This document shows positions 34,136-43,098 of a DNA stretch of 64,000 nt, in pieces. Positions within the stretch are counted from its first letter, which is position 1; each line of letters starts with the position of its first letter. Source of the stretch: Faecalicatena sp. Marseille-Q4148 (GTDB taxonomy: Bacteria; Bacillota; Clostridia; Lachnospirales; Lachnospiraceae); contig CP073692.1 of NCBI GenBank assembly GCA_018228665.1, forward strand, positions 1,500,046 through 1,564,045. The letters are read 5' to 3'. The position numbers were made by a program, and so were the translations under genes. The notes below the pieces were generated by a model. The model worked only from the letters and a program-made list of their open reading frames with translations, was not told the DNA's origin and ran no database searches.

Positions 34136-36301
34136 TTAAATCTCGTACCAGATAATTTCATTTGCATCCAGATCCAGATCAAAACTTGTTCCATCACCTT
34201 TGTATACCGTTGTGCTCTGCGGTTCATATGTGTTGTTGACAACACAGTATTTTCCATTTTTTACATAGGCATGGACTTCTACATTGAAGTTCGTGCTGAA
34301 CCATTTGTGCAGATTTTCTTCATCGTGAGAAGACCAGATAATAGAACGGTATAACAGACGGCTGTTCTCGAAGCTGTATGGAAGTCCGCTGATATAAACG
34401 CAGCGTCCCTCTCCAAATTCATTGACTGCCATCTGAACTTCTTTATCAATCTGACGCAGAATTGTTGTTCCGTCTAAGGCAAAAATATTCTTCTGTCCTT
34501 CACCAAAGTCGATATCCTTTGTACAGTCTTCTTTGATAAAGTGATCATGCTCTTCCCAGTTATACTTATCTGTGTTCAAGTTAAATCCGTTTTCTTTCTC
34601 TACTCCCAATGCATTTGCAAGCTGGAAGTAACGTCCTTCCCACTGATAAGCTGTCGGTTCTCCGACTCCAATGAAGCCGCCGCCATTGTAGATAAAGCTC
34701 TTCACTGCTGTGACAACGGTCTCGTCAATCCAGTTTGCTCCGCCGCTGTGGGCTGTGTAAGCACCGCCTACATTGATGATAACATCAATCTCATCTAAGA
34801 TAGCCGGATTTTCTTTAATATCATCAAAGCTGATAAATCTTACATCAAATGGTGCGCCGGACAATGCTTCAATGATTCCTGCATAAGAGTAGTTCTGTTT
34901 CTGATATAAAGCGTGATGAACCATATGATTTCCCCATGCTCTCATCTTGCCCCAGCTGTTAAGAACAGCAACTGTCTTCACGCAGTACGGAGTTGTTCCT
35001 TTAATATTTTCATATAATGTACGGAACTCATCACATACACTTTCCACATAATCAATAAATTCCGGGAATTCCAGTGCAAGTTTCAGATAACCGCCGTATC
35101 CGATACGGTCGATCGGTTTTCTTAAAATAGCACGTCTTGCTGTTACCCAGTTTACCTTTGCTTCTTTTACCGGATCTCCGCCTTCGTGGAATGTATCCGG
35201 GAAGAAATACGGAAGGAAACGGCCTTCTGTATATTTCACATTTGGAATATCACTGATGAGACGAAGTGTTGAACCATTTCCCACACTTCCTACGACTGCA
35301 TCCAGGCCAATGGATTTGAATTCTTCCATAAATGGCTCTGTTCCAATCCAGTGATCTCCCAGGAACATCATTGCTTCTTTGCCAAGTTCATGTGTCAGAT
35401 CAACCATTTCTTTTGCAAGTTTCGCAACTTCACGGCGCTGGAATGCCTGGAAATCACGGAATTCCTTAGACGGAATTCGATACTGATTATTCATATATCC
35501 CTGATCAATGATGAATTCCGGACGGAACTTATATCCCACTTCTTTTTCAAACTGTTCCAAAATATATGGACTTACAGAAGCAGAATATCCATACCAATCC
35601 ACATATTTCTCCCGCGCAAGTTCATCAAAAATCAATGTGAACTGATGGAAAAATGTTGTATAACGGATCACATCGATATGCGGATTGTCTTCAATATATT
35701 TGCGCAGACGCTTCATTGTGAATTCTCTTGTCTTCGGCTGGCGGACATCAAATGTAATCTGTTTTTCAACACCCTGCCAGTCATTGACAACTGCATTATA
35801 CATATGTACCGGGTCCCACATAATATAAGCAAGGAAGCTTACTGTATAATCATGGAACTTTTTCGCTCCGTGAATGGTTACATCTCCGGTTTCATCACTA
35901 TAATCCCACTCTGACACCGGAACTACCTCACCCGTTGTACGGTCAATGACTTCCCACCATCTCTGAATGTCATCATTGGAATTCACTTTCAGCATATCCG
36001 GATATAAATGATCCATCAAATGAATAGATAATTCTGTATCAACTGCTGTATGGAAAGATGTCATGATGTACATCTGCTGAATTTCATCCGGGTTTGCCTT
36101 CGCCCATGCATTGTCCTTACGAGTTGTGTAATATGTTGAATATACTTTTGCATCCACATCCCGAAGCTCCGCCGGATAGTCTGTACCATCACAGTCACGG
36201 ATTGCATCTGCTCCCCAGCGTTTCACTAATTCTAATGTCTCTGGCACTACATCTACATCGGTCGGAATCGTTACTCTTCCTGTCAATTTCTCTTTGCTCA
36301 T
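34136..36301 (-). CDS. gnpA: 1,3-beta-galactosyl-N-acetylhexosamine phosphorylase (GH112)
   Basis: Starting at 36301 (MSKEKLTGRVTIPTDVDVVPE; AGGAG 7-8 bases upstream) the protein has 721 residues, the normal GH112 length. It has a TIM barrel with RWGADAIRDCDGTDYP near residue 30 and IMWDPVHMYNAV near 165. FLGDHWIGTEPF and VGSVGNGSTLRLISD near 320-350 and a Rossmann-like C-terminal part complete it. It phosphorolyses galacto-N-biose or lacto-N-biose to galactose 1-phosphate and the N-acetylhexosamine in the cytoplasm. Galactosyl-rhamnose specificity cannot be excluded from sequence alone. The sulfatase context favours mucin-type substrates. Confidence 0.92.
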   Translation of the reverse strand: MSKEKLTGRVTIPTDVDVVPETLELVKRWGADAIRDCDGTDYPAELRDVDAKVYSTYYTTRKDNAWAKANPDEIQQMYIMTSFHTAVDTELSIHLMDHLYPDMLKVNSNDDIQRWWEVIDRTTGEVVPVSEWDYSDETGDVTIHGAKKFHDYTVSFLAYIMWDPVHMYNAVVNDWQGVEKQITFDVRQPKTREFTMKRLRKYIEDNPHIDVIRYTTFFHQFTLIFDELAREKYVDWYGYSASVSPYILEQFEKEVGYKFRPEFIIDQGYMNNQYRIPSKEFRDFQAFQRREVAKLAKEMVDLTHELGKEAMMFLGDHWIGTEPFMEEFKSIGLDAVVGSVGNGSTLRLISDIPNVKYTEGRFLPYFFPDTFHEGGDPVKEAKVNWVTARRAILRKPIDRIGYGGYLKLALEFPEFIDYVESVCDEFRTLYENIKGTTPYCVKTVAVLNSWGKMRAWGNHMVHHALYQKQNYSYAGIIEALSGAPFDVRFISFDDIKENPAILDEIDVIINVGGAYTAHSGGANWIDETVVTAVKSFIYNGGGFIGVGEPTAYQWEGRYFQLANALGVEKENGFNLNTDKYNWEEHDHFIKEDCTKDIDFGEGQKNIFALDGTTILRQIDKEVQMAVNEFGEGRCVYISGLPYSFENSRLLYRSIIWSSHDEENLHKWFSTNFNVEVHAYVKNGKYCVVNNTYEPQSTTVYKGDGTSFDLDLDANEIIWYEI

Positions 36302-36347
36302 GATCCATCTCCTCTTCTTGCTTTCAAATCGTCTTTCAATTAATTTT

Positions 36348-36410
36348 AGTATACCTTTTTCCATTTATTGAATCTATAGAAATATTGTCGATAATTTTAT
36401 ATATATTGCT
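36348..36410 (-). promoter_or_regulatory. phosphorylase promoter with shared 30 bp site
   Basis: The -10 TATACT is at 36348-36353. No good -35 is seen, which fits an activator-dependent promoter. The 30-base site at 36381-36410 ends just upstream of the -35 position, and its match, orientation and distance to the -10 equal those at 30285-30347. Confidence 0.65.
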
Positions 36411-36430
36411 CCTTATCGATATACTAAAAA

Positions 36431-36470
36431 AGAGCGCTGCCCTTCTGATTTTTTAAGAAGAGCAGGCTCT
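36431..36470 (-). terminator. terminator of the double-cubane operon
   Basis: An imperfect stem (GAGCCTGCTCTTCT with AGAAGGGCAGCGCTC) is followed on the minus strand by TTTTTT. It closes the two-gene unit upstream of the phosphorylase promoter. Confidence 0.75.
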
Positions 36471-36491
36471 GTCCTGCATAAAGTTTCTATG

Positions 36492-37262
36492 CTATTTTTT
36501 TCTTGATTTTTCTTCGGCAAGCAGTGATGCACCAAGCGCTCCGGCAAACCGCCCGAATTCATTTCTCTTTACCTTGCGTCCGATCTTTCCGGAAAGTACT
36601 TCAGTAAAATACTCACTGTCACTTAATCCCCCTGTCAAAATGACTTCCTCCGGAAGATTCTTTCTCTGACAGAGCTGCGCTACTTTTGAAGCAACAGAAT
36701 CTACAACACCGGCTGCGATATCTTCCCGTTTCTTTCCTTCTCCGATATAGTTAATGACCTCTGATTCTGCAAAAACTGTACAGAGCGAACTGATCGGAAT
36801 CACTTCTCCTTTTGCTGCCAGAGCAAACAGATCCTGAAGTGTTACGCCAAGCCGGTTCGCCATGATTTCCAGAAATTTTCCGGTTCCTGCGGAACATTTA
36901 TCATTCATTAGGAAATCTGACACCATTCCATTCTCCAGAAGAATCACTTTCGTATCCTGGCCGCCAACATCAACAACAGCACAGTCTGTACTTCCAAGTT
37001 CCCGTCCGCCTCTTGCATGGCAGGTAATCTCTGTAATTACATAATCCGCAAAATCTACCGCCACACGTCCATAGCCGGTGGCAACAACTTTCGTATCATC
37101 TGCAAGCACGTCCACGCCGGCTTCCTGAAGTCTGTCTTGAATAACCAGTGTCGTTTCCTTACTGCTCCATCCTGTCGGCATCACAAAATGCAGTTCTTTT
37201 CCGCCTGTTCTGACAACAACTTTTGATGCAGTTGAACCAATATCAATTCCTACATAATTCAT
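36492..37262 (-). CDS. BadF/BadG/BcrA/BcrD-type ATPase, activator of the upstream dehydratase-like protein
   Basis: I place the start at 37262 (MNYVGIDIGSTASKVV), giving 256 residues. This ASKHA-fold ATPase has VVDVGGQDTKVILL near residue 100, the cluster-binding cysteines in NDKCSAGTGKFLE and SSLCTVFAESEVI, and a VILTGGL motif near 225. A cluster bridging the dimer passes one electron to the partner at the cost of ATP. The partner is encoded immediately upstream. Lack of a second dehydratase subunit makes it a double-cubane cluster protein reductase rather than a fermentation enzyme activator (inference). Confidence 0.88.
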   Translation of the reverse strand: MNYVGIDIGSTASKVVVRTGGKELHFVMPTGWSSKETTLVIQDRLQEAGVDVLADDTKVVATGYGRVAVDFADYVITEITCHARGGRELGSTDCAVVDVGGQDTKVILLENGMVSDFLMNDKCSAGTGKFLEIMANRLGVTLQDLFALAAKGEVIPISSLCTVFAESEVINYIGEGKKREDIAAGVVDSVASKVAQLCQRKNLPEEVILTGGLSDSEYFTEVLSGKIGRKVKRNEFGRFAGALGASLLAEEKSRKK

Positions 37263-37281
37263 TCCAAATAACCTCTCTGTC

Positions 37282-38433
37282 TTACAGCATCTCGATAAAT
37301 GCTGCAATTCTCGTATTTAACTGTCCGATATCTGCCTGTGAATAATCTGTCTCCACTCCGATATACGGGATTCCCTTCTTCTCATTTACAAATCTGCGGA
37401 TACCGTAAGCTTCCACATTATATGTATGACATGCCTGAAGTACCATCTCCACAACGCCGTCTACCTGATATTCATCAATCAATCTGCCAAGCAGTTCCAG
37501 ACGGTTTGGATTCGGTGTCATAACAGAACATCCGATATCCAGATACCGGCGAGCCAGTGCATCGTAAACATCCGGATTCTCTTCATCTACCAGCTTATCA
37601 ATAGATTTTGCTCCGCCGCAGTTCTCATATGTTACAACAATTCCTCCGTTATCTTCAATTGCTCTGATAACCTTCTCTGTTGCTCCTCCGATCGGACATC
37701 CTGTCACAAGAATACGCGGTTTTTTCTCTTCCATCTTTCCTTCTGCATATTCTCTCTCAATCTTCTCAACAAGTGCATCTACTTCTGCCGGAATCTTTGA
37801 ACGGTCAAACTTGAATCCGCTTCCGTACAGTACTTTAAAGAGATCCTGACCTTTGATCGGAGCCGGATCATGCTTCATCACTTCATATAATTTTCTGAGA
37901 GAACGTCTTCCACGGTTGTTCATCTTAATCGCTTCGCGAATCTGATCTTCTGTAATCGTTGTCTCAAATTTCTTTTCAAGATATTCTTTGAATTTGATCA
38001 TTTCCTTCTTCCAGAGTACAAGTGCATCTTCACTCTGAGAATTTGGAAGCTCCATAAGATACACATCTTTGAACTCTGACATATATTCATACATTTTCTT
38101 CTTACCGTCACATGTTGTCTCGCCTACGACAACATCTGAAAAGTAGAAAAATGGACATTTATCTGTAGCTGCAAAACCATAACTGGATTTGATCAATGGA
38201 CAAAGATTCTTTGGAAGCACCTTCTCCGCTTCAGAAATCGTCTCATCAGATGTGGAGCAAAGTCCTACTGTAGCTGCTCCCATCGCCAGCGCAATCTCCT
38301 GTGGAAAATATGTACAATATGCACCGACTACCGGCACACCTTTGTCCTTCAGTTGTTTCATTGCTAAAAATGAATTCTTTCTCTGTTCTGCAAATTCCTC
38401 AAAAATTTCCGGAAGCTCTTTAATAATTTCCAT
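37282..38433 (-). CDS. 2-hydroxyacyl-CoA dehydratase-like double-cubane cluster protein
   Basis: From the ATG at 38433 (MEIIKELPEIFEEF) the protein has 383 residues of the HgdB/HgdC-like family. Conserved cysteines appear in VGAYCTYFPQEI, KNLCPLIKSSYG, DKCPFFYFSDVVVGETTCDG and YENCGGAKS, and near the end in VLQACHTYNVEAY. A single subunit next to one ATPase is the arrangement of double-cubane [8Fe-9S] proteins, which reduce small molecules at very low potential. The physiological substrate is unknown. No acyl-CoA genes are nearby, arguing against 2-hydroxyglutarate fermentation. Confidence 0.8.
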   Translation of the reverse strand: MEIIKELPEIFEEFAEQRKNSFLAMKQLKDKGVPVVGAYCTYFPQEIALAMGAATVGLCSTSDETISEAEKVLPKNLCPLIKSSYGFAATDKCPFFYFSDVVVGETTCDGKKKMYEYMSEFKDVYLMELPNSQSEDALVLWKKEMIKFKEYLEKKFETTITEDQIREAIKMNNRGRRSLRKLYEVMKHDPAPIKGQDLFKVLYGSGFKFDRSKIPAEVDALVEKIEREYAEGKMEEKKPRILVTGCPIGGATEKVIRAIEDNGGIVVTYENCGGAKSIDKLVDEENPDVYDALARRYLDIGCSVMTPNPNRLELLGRLIDEYQVDGVVEMVLQACHTYNVEAYGIRRFVNEKKGIPYIGVETDYSQADIGQLNTRIAAFIEML

Positions 38434-38581
38434 GTCTGTCTCTATTCCTTTCCTGTCATTTGTATTCTCATTCACATCATGCTATTTTCATTGTAGCATT
38501 TACAACTTTCTGTGACTAATTCAAAAAAGTAATATATAGTTCAGACTTATAGAAGTTATCTATTCTATTATTTACTTCATT

Positions 38582-39589
38582 CTAGGAAAGAAAAAACCAT
38601 GCCCCGGCGTTAAAGAGATATCCCACAAGAATAATCCCTACCGTAACGATACCCGTAAAAATCAGGAGCAGTTTCCGTTTCACTGCCTTGCTGAGCATTA
38701 CAAGAGACGGAAGTGATAATGTCGTGACTGCCATCATGAACGCCAGTATTGTTCCCAGACCTGCCCCCTTCATCAAGAGACTTTCTGCAACCGGAATTGT
38801 TCCAAAAATATCTGCATACATAGGAACACCCACAAGAACTGCAAGCGGCACGGAGTAAAAACGATTACTGCCGAGAATCTGTTCTACCCAGGCTTCCGGA
38901 ATAAGATTATGGATCATTGCACCGATCGCTACCCCGGCAAAAATATACGGGGCAACTTTTCGTATCGTTGACTTTACCTGCTCTTTCGCATATTCCAGCC
39001 GGTCTTTGACTGTCAGTTCCGGAAGTTCTGCATCCATGCTCGCCGCCTGTCGGATATAGTCTTCTACTTCCTGCTCCAAATGCAGCTTTTCAATCAGGCT
39101 TCCTCCGACAACCGCCACAATCAGGCCAACAATGACATAGGCAAGTGCAATCTTTCCGCCAAAAATACTCATCAGAAGTGCAAGGGAGCCGAGATCCACC
39201 ATCGGAGATGAAATGAGAAAAGAAAAAGTCACTCCGAGGGGCAGTCCTGCGCTTGTAAATCCCATAAAGATCGGAATCGAAGAGCAAGAACAAAATGGCG
39301 TTACGGTTCCCAGCAAAGCGCCGATCACATTCCCTTTGATTCCCTGAAATCTTCCAAGCAGCTTCTTACTGCGCTCCGGCGGAAAATAACTTTGAATATA
39401 AGAAATTCCAAAAATCAGCACCGACAGCAAAATAAATATTTTAATCAGATCATAGAAAAAGAAATTCAACATTCCTCCCACGATCGATTGTGCCGAGATT
39501 CCTGTCAGCTCCAGCAGATTTTGGATCAGTTCTTTGAGCCAGTGCATTCCAAGTATCTGATTCTGAAAAAATAATCCAATCTCCCTCAT
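38582..39589 (-). CDS. permease of the ArsP/DUF318 family
   Basis: The 335-residue membrane protein has eight or so hydrophobic segments in two halves, with the hallmark GTVTPFCSCSSIPIFMGF near residue 90 and PMYADIFGTIPV in the second half. The family includes ArsP exporters of organoarsenicals and many permeases of unknown substrate. It ends a three-gene unit with a CxxC redox protein and an ArsR-CobW fusion. That suggests metal or metalloid-linked transport (inference). Confidence 0.88.
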   Translation of the reverse strand: MREIGLFFQNQILGMHWLKELIQNLLELTGISAQSIVGGMLNFFFYDLIKIFILLSVLIFGISYIQSYFPPERSKKLLGRFQGIKGNVIGALLGTVTPFCSCSSIPIFMGFTSAGLPLGVTFSFLISSPMVDLGSLALLMSIFGGKIALAYVIVGLIVAVVGGSLIEKLHLEQEVEDYIRQAASMDAELPELTVKDRLEYAKEQVKSTIRKVAPYIFAGVAIGAMIHNLIPEAWVEQILGSNRFYSVPLAVLVGVPMYADIFGTIPVAESLLMKGAGLGTILAFMMAVTTLSLPSLVMLSKAVKRKLLLIFTGIVTVGIILVGYLFNAGAWFFLS

Positions 39590-39610
39590 ATCAATTCCTC
39601 TTTTCCCACG

Positions 39611-39859
39611 CTATGCTTCGTTTGCACATTTTTTCAATTTTTCAACAAGCTTTGCTGTGGAAAGCACTTGACCTTTGACAATCACTTTTCCATCTACCAT
39701 TAGAGACGGAGCCGCCATTACTCCAAGCCTTACAATCTCCATCAGGTCTTCCACCTTCTCTACCGTAACAGATACTTTCAGTTCTTTTGCTGCCTCCAGT
39801 GTATTTGCATAGAGTGTATCACATTCTTTACATCCTGCACCAATTACTTTAATTTCCAT
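39611..39859 (-). CDS. small thioredoxin-fold redox protein
   Basis: The 82-residue protein is of the thioredoxin_3 / redox-active disulfide protein 2 type. GAGCKECDTL carries the CxxC at Cys10 and Cys13, and MAAPSLMVDG holds the cis-proline. Such proteins are commonly encoded beside ArsP-like permeases and ArsR regulators, and may reduce or hand over the transported ligand. It sits 18 bases after the upstream fusion gene's stop. Confidence 0.9.
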   Translation of the reverse strand: MEIKVIGAGCKECDTLYANTLEAAKELKVSVTVEKVEDLMEIVRLGVMAAPSLMVDGKVIVKGQVLSTAKLVEKLKKCANEA

Positions 39860-39877
39860 CTGTCTTCCTCCTGTTAT

Positions 39878-41179
39878 CTAATTGCGAAGCTGCATCGGAA
39901 CACCGACCGTCTGCTCCCATGCATGAAATAATTCTTTGATCAAAGTTGGACCGATCTTAGAAATAAACACAAGCTGTGATGTTTCCTTCGCTTCACACGG
40001 TTTATAATCAATAAGTTTTCCTACCACATCAATCTGATTCCATCCTTCGTTGCTTAATCGGAAAAATCCTTTTACCCTGTGTACATCATTTTGGATCATT
40101 TCCAGAAACGCTTCCAGCTTCTCCCTGTCAACTTCTCCTTCAAAATTCATAAACAATGTTTTTGGCTTTGTCTCGATGGAGTTTGTCGTTTCTTCCTCTT
40201 CTGCCCAATCGAACTGCATCAGATCTTCCTGTAAAAACTCTGCATAAAGATCATTCATCGAACTGATACCAATACGGCATACCGGATTGATCTCCCGAAT
40301 TTTCTGTTTGAGTCTTAGAAGCACATCCATATCGACCAAATCCACTTTCGTAATGACAACTGCATGGGCATGCTTAATCTGACGGTAAACACCTTCTTCT
40401 TTCTCAATCTGTTCTTCAAAATTCACCGCATCTGCCAGACAGATTGTTCCGCTGTAATCATACTGTTTTTCACAAATCTGTGCTGCTGCCCTTAAAATCT
40501 CTTTCACATTGGATGGATCACCGAATCCTGAACTTTCTACAAACAGATAGTCAAAGTCATAGGCTGACATTTCTGCAAGTGCCTGTACAAAGGACAGCTT
40601 CAGACAGGAGCAGAAAATAGATCCCCGGTTAATTTCAACCATTTTAATATCATCGTCTCTTAAAATTTCTCCGTCAATGCCCAGTTTCCCAAGCTCATTC
40701 TGAATGATTCCGATCTTCTTTCCTTCCAGTGTCCGCAATACATTCTGAAGCAGCGTTGTCTTGCCGGAACCAAGAAATCCGGTCAAAATATATAACTTTG
40801 TTCTCATCTCTTCCATCGTTTCTTTCTCCTCTCTTTCTGTTGTCCTTCCTTCTTTTTTTATGCCTGGACAGCCATAAATCTGAACTTCCTCCGGGAATTC
40901 TCTCTTCTGAAAGATTTCCCGGAGCATCTGCTGCAATTCATCACTGACCTCCTGATCAATAGAATAATGCATCCACTTTCCTTCTTTACGGCCTTTGACT
41001 AAGCCACTGTCACACAAAATCTTCATGTGATGAGACAGTGTAGGCTGACTGACATCTACAATTTCATTCAGCTTGCAGGCACATTTTTCTCCGCCCCTAA
41101 GATAATCCAGCAGCTTTAATCGATTCTCATCACTCAGGGCTTTAAAAACCTTTGCTTCTTTGACAAAATTTTCTTTCAT
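39878..41179 (-). CDS. ArsR-type repressor fused to a CobW/COG0523 GTPase
   Basis: Residues 1-90 are an ArsR winged helix (FKALSDENRLKLLDYL, SQPTLSHHMKILCDSGLV) with a GEKCACKLNEI segment resembling the metalloid site of ArsR. A linker leads to a CobW-type G3E GTPase from about residue 128: Walker A TGFLGSGKTTLL, INRGSIFCSCLK in place of the usual CxCC, and TKVDLV as the base-recognition motif. The CobW_C domain ends the protein. The whole is one open frame of 433 residues. It would couple metal sensing at DNA with GTP-dependent metal handling. The fusion is uncommon to my knowledge. Confidence 0.88.
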   Translation of the reverse strand: MKENFVKEAKVFKALSDENRLKLLDYLRGGEKCACKLNEIVDVSQPTLSHHMKILCDSGLVKGRKEGKWMHYSIDQEVSDELQQMLREIFQKREFPEEVQIYGCPGIKKEGRTTEREEKETMEEMRTKLYILTGFLGSGKTTLLQNVLRTLEGKKIGIIQNELGKLGIDGEILRDDDIKMVEINRGSIFCSCLKLSFVQALAEMSAYDFDYLFVESSGFGDPSNVKEILRAAAQICEKQYDYSGTICLADAVNFEEQIEKEEGVYRQIKHAHAVVITKVDLVDMDVLLRLKQKIREINPVCRIGISSMNDLYAEFLQEDLMQFDWAEEEETTNSIETKPKTLFMNFEGEVDREKLEAFLEMIQNDVHRVKGFFRLSNEGWNQIDVVGKLIDYKPCEAKETSQLVFISKIGPTLIKELFHAWEQTVGVPMQLRN

Positions 41180-41200
41180 TGCCTCTATCCACCCGCTTTT

Positions 41201-41262
41201 ATATATTGATATTTATCTATCTGTTAGCAGTTTAGCACATATATAGATATATGTCAATATAT
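41201..41262. promoter_or_regulatory. paired inverted AT-rich sites before the ArsR-CobW gene
   Basis: The 20-base sequence at 41201-41220 (ATATATTGATATTTATCTAT) reappears in inverted orientation at 41243-41262 with two mismatches. They stand just upstream of the ArsR-CobW start, as autoregulatory ArsR operators would. Confidence 0.6.
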
Positions 41263-41290
41263 AAATCTTTTAGCAATCATCTTTTTACGC

Positions 41291-41336
41291 AAAAAGCTTA
41301 CAGTAATGATTTTCATTTCACTGCTGTAAGCTTTTT
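41291..41336. terminator. bidirectional terminator
   Basis: AAAAAGCTTACAG and CTGTAAGCTTTTT form a perfect 13-base stem with A- and T-runs on either side. It ends the AI-2E family gene's transcript and isolates the ArsR-CobW promoter. Confidence 0.85.
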
Positions 41337-41367
41337 CATTTATTTTCTCTGTTATAGTTTTCTCCTG

Positions 41368-42486
41368 TTATTCCCGCAGGCTCAAGATTCCTTCTGCAAG
41401 AATTTTCACATCATCAATAATATAGTCAAAAGCTCCTGCCTTTACCATATTAATCACAATCATGCCAATCGGAACTGCCAGAAGAAGTCCGACTACACTT
41501 CCGACTTTATATCCAATATAGAGTAATACTAACGTCACAATCGGATTCAAGCCCATACTGTCTCCCACAAGCTTTGGCTGAATTACCTGGCGTACAACTT
41601 GTGTCACAATATATAAAATCAACAGTCCTGCTGCCATTTTATAACCGCCAACCATAAACTTATAAATAATCCACGGAATCAAAATCGTACCTGTACCAAA
41701 AAATGGCAGCATATCGACAACTGCAATAAGAATCGCCAAAAGGATTGTATAATTCACTCCCATAATCGTCAGTCCCAAAAATACAATCACTCCAACAACT
41801 GCCATAATTTTCAGCTGTGCCCGGAAATATCCTCCAATGGCATATCTGAAATTGTGACTTACCATCGCCATCCTCTTACGAATAGACTCCGGCGATACAC
41901 GGATCAACCATTGAAGTACTTCGTCTCTGTCTACAATAAAGAAATACGCTGACATAATTGTTACGATTACCGTAACAAGCATGGACGGAATCCGCTTAGC
42001 AAGATTTCCGGCTGCTTCTACGGTCGGCTCGCTGATAGCGCTGATTAGCGTTCCCATATAGCTGTCAAGATTCTCCACCATATTTTGCCAGCCATTCTGG
42101 ATTCCTTCCGGCAGACGTTCATAAAGCCCTGCCAGGTCATTTCCAATCTGCCGCAGTCCCATTTCCAGATCCTGATACATGGTCGGTACATCCTGGGCAA
42201 AACGCCCCACCTCCACAACAAGTTTCGAAATCCCCCAGTACAGTAAAAGTACAATGGCTGCCAACACTCCTACAACAATCAGAGCTGAACCGAATTTCTT
42301 TTTCATTTTTAACCTTGTTTCCAACCAGCATACCGGCCGGTATGCCAAAAGTGCGATCAGCCAGCCAATCACAAACGGAAGAAAAAAGCTCAAAAGCTTT
42401 ACTCCCGCCACAATTACAATGCTGGTTGCGATCAGACTGGCGGCAAGACTTACCGCCACCTTCCAGTATGGACGTTTGTTTTCCAC
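41368..42486 (-). CDS. AI-2E/YtvI family membrane protein
   Basis: The 372-residue protein has the AI-2E transporter family layout: N-terminal helix pair (LLSFFLPFVIGWLIALLAYRP), an amphipathic central region, then GVNYTILLAILIAVVDMLPFFGTGTILIPW and QPKLVGDSMGLNPIVTL. Members include exporters of unknown substrate and the sporulation protein YtvI, which it resembles. The start is a GTG one base after the engB stop, with AGGTGGAG inside engB. It is therefore translationally coupled to the tig-clp-lon-engB series. Confidence 0.85.
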   Translation of the reverse strand: MENKRPYWKVAVSLAASLIATSIVIVAGVKLLSFFLPFVIGWLIALLAYRPVCWLETRLKMKKKFGSALIVVGVLAAIVLLLYWGISKLVVEVGRFAQDVPTMYQDLEMGLRQIGNDLAGLYERLPEGIQNGWQNMVENLDSYMGTLISAISEPTVEAAGNLAKRIPSMLVTVIVTIMSAYFFIVDRDEVLQWLIRVSPESIRKRMAMVSHNFRYAIGGYFRAQLKIMAVVGVIVFLGLTIMGVNYTILLAILIAVVDMLPFFGTGTILIPWIIYKFMVGGYKMAAGLLILYIVTQVVRQVIQPKLVGDSMGLNPIVTLVLLYIGYKVGSVVGLLLAVPIGMIVINMVKAGAFDYIIDDVKILAEGILSLRE

Positions 42487-42487
42487 G

Positions 42488-43090
42488 TTACTCCACCTCT
42501 GCTTTGTTTAAAAACTCCCTCTCAATCAATTCCCACACTTCGTCTCTTCCCTGTTTTGTCTCAGAAGAAAATGGAATGACTTTTGTTCCCGGAACAAGAT
42601 GCAGACCTTCTTTTAGAATCTTTACATTCTTTGCAATCTGGCTCCGCTTGATTTTATCAAGCTTTGTAGCAATAATAATCGGATGATATCCCTGACTCAC
42701 AATCCACTCATACATCATTGCATCATTTGCCGAAGGCGCATGACGGATATCCACAAGCAGGAATACTGCTTTTAACTGCTGGGATTTGTTTAAATAGCGT
42801 TCGATCAGTTTTCCCCATTGAATCTTTTCCTGTTCAGATACCTTTGCATATCCATAACCCGGAAGGTCTACAAGATACATTTCTTCATTGATATTATAGA
42901 AATTAATTGTCTGTGTCTTTCCCGGTGTGGCAGATACTCTCGCCAAAGACTTTCTGTTTAAAAGGGCGTTAATCAAAGAGGATTTCCCTACATTTGATTT
43001 TCCTGCAAATGCAACTTCAATCTTATCATTCTGAGGAAGTGTACTCGTAATTCCGCACACTGTCTCAAGATTTACACTTTTTATAACCAT
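42488..43090 (-). CDS. engB: ribosome biogenesis GTPase YihA/YsxC
   Basis: The 200-residue TRAFAC GTPase has GKSNVGKSSLINALL near residue 32 (G1), the G3 region VDLPGYGYAKVS near 74 and ATKLDK near 143 (G4). It acts in late large-subunit assembly and is essential in many Firmicutes. It follows lon by 8 bases, the same order as lonA-ysxC in Bacillus. Confidence 0.95.
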   Translation of the reverse strand: MVIKSVNLETVCGITSTLPQNDKIEVAFAGKSNVGKSSLINALLNRKSLARVSATPGKTQTINFYNINEEMYLVDLPGYGYAKVSEQEKIQWGKLIERYLNKSQQLKAVFLLVDIRHAPSANDAMMYEWIVSQGYHPIIIATKLDKIKRSQIAKNVKILKEGLHLVPGTKVIPFSSETKQGRDEVWELIEREFLNKAEVE

Positions 43091-43098
43091 ATTTGCTC

